From: Candidatus Pacearchaeota archaeon
GTDB lineage: Archaea; Nanobdellota; Nanobdellia; Pacearchaeales; GW2011-AR1
DNA length: 20,222 nucleotides
Assembly: GCA_003554465.1 (NCBI GenBank)
Contig: PWGL01000077.1
Location: 1 to 20,222 of the forward strand
Direction: 5' to 3'
Below, piece by piece: positions 19,779-20,222 of the stretch. How positions within the stretch are numbered: position 1 is the stretch's first letter; every line of letters begins with the position of its first letter. The notes beneath the pieces were generated by a model. That model ran no database searches, was not told the DNA's origin, and was given only the letters and a program-made list of their open reading frames with translations. The translations under genes and the position numbers were made by a program.

Positions 19779-20222
19779 TTACTTATGTAAAAAGTTGAAA
19801 GATATGTTTTTCTTTTTATTTTCCTCTTCTAAAAAAAGGCTAGGTGAATCACTATTTCTATATGTGTCTAAAACTAGCAATAGGTAAGTTAGTACAAGAG
19901 GACCTATTATTAATCCCAATATTCCGAATGTCATAAGACCTCCAATCATACCGATAAGCACAATTGCAGAGGATATTTTTATTTTCCTGGCCACGACATA
20001 AGGTCTTGATACATTGTCTATCCAGAAAACTGCAGTTACACCATAAATTAGTAAGAATATTCCTCCCACATAGCTCCCGTTAGCTATTAAATAGATTGCG
20101 GCTGGCAACCATACCAACCATGACCCTATAATAGGGATTATTGCGGCAATTATTGCGATAAGAGTTAGTAATGCTGTCTGTGGAACTCCTGCAATAAGTA
20201 ATCCTAAACCTGTGACACCACC
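19779..20222 (-). CDS. AI-2E family transporter, C-terminal part (cut by the window edge)
   Basis: The minus-strand frame is open to the end of the window, so its start lies beyond 20222. The visible 147 residues contain several hydrophobic helices with family landmarks: VTGLGLLIAGVP near the edge, IIPIIGSWLVWLPAAIYL, FGILGLIIGPLVLTYLLLVL, and a charged cytosolic tail. This matches the C-terminal half of the AI-2E/UPF0118 (PerM-like) permeases, which have seven or eight helices and export small molecules or ions. Substrate unknown. Numbering and start cannot be set from this window. Confidence 0.85.
   Translation of the reverse strand, partial: GGVTGLGLLIAGVPQTALLTLIAIIAAIIPIIGSWLVWLPAAIYLIANGSYVGGIFLLIYGVTAVFWIDNVSRPYVVARKIKISSAIVLIGMIGGLMTFGILGLIIGPLVLTYLLLVLDTYRNSDSPSLFLEEENKKKNISFNFLHK

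Noticed and set aside
1..20222. CRISPR array, insertion sequence or prophage
   Set aside because: No spaced direct repeats of 24-40 bp, no transposase or inverted-repeat ends, and no phage structural or integrase genes were seen.

Overview
The window is a chromosomal piece of a small, AT-rich archaeal genome. The genes are archaeal-type: SepF with FtsZ, aIF5A with its hypusination site, Taw1, eL43, eL40, Rpo12, Sec61-gamma, Spt5, prefoldin beta, the uL1/uL10/P1 stalk set and AMP phosphorylase. The very small intergenic spaces, many short membrane proteins without clear relatives, an MNT/HEPN pair, a nucleotidyltransferase relic and a truncated Dph2-like protein suggest a DPANN archaeon (Woesearchaeota, Pacearchaeota or Nanoarchaeota type). 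That placement is inferred from gene content and style, not from a phylogenetic marker search.

Layout. A small membrane protein (136-480, +) is followed by a minus-strand block: Dph2-like and SepF (506-1511); prefoldin beta, Rpo12 and eL43 (1553-2337); tRNA-Pro(UGG); then uL11, Spt5/NusG and SecE (2503-4030). Two plus-strand envelope proteins (4130-5332) come next, then a minus-strand wHTH-MNT/HEPN pair with an operator-like palindrome cluster (5434-6580), FtsZ (6766-7950) and an FKBP (8087-8833). The FKBP diverges from aIF5A, which leads a plus-strand run of aIF5A, eL40, a site-2 protease and Taw1 (8887-11829). A degraded accessory patch follows (11889-13980): a 5'-truncated radical SAM/SPASM gene, a lone response regulator, a Rossmann/CARF-like protein, and a small gene whose 3' end is thrown out of frame by an 8-bp tandem repeat. 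The stalk genes uL1, uL10 and P1 (14118-16044) and an intron-containing tRNA-Ser(UGA) restore housekeeping content. The end holds a membrane-anchored protein, a small conserved-looking protein, a frameshifted nucleotidyltransferase relic, AMP phosphorylase and a cut-off AI-2E-type permease.

How the genes fit together. SecE, Spt5, uL11, uL1, uL10, P1, eL40, eL43, Rpo12, prefoldin, FKBP, aIF5A, Taw1 and the two tRNAs serve transcription, translation, protein export and folding. FtsZ and SepF, about 5 kb apart, are the two core parts of the archaeal division ring. AMP phosphorylase points to nucleotide salvage through ribose-1,5-bisphosphate. Many first genes have a TATA box centred about 25-28 bp before the start codon, which implies leaderless mRNAs, while several other genes carry Shine-Dalgarno sites.

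I found no CRISPR array, insertion sequence, prophage or rRNA. Three genes too short for simple ORF calling (SecE, Rpo12, eL40) were found by reading the gaps. The points most worth a second look are the 8-bp repeat that toggles a reading frame, the Dph2-like protein without its first domain, the MNT/HEPN module with its TATA-overlapping palindromes, and the radical SAM remnant beside a response regulator.
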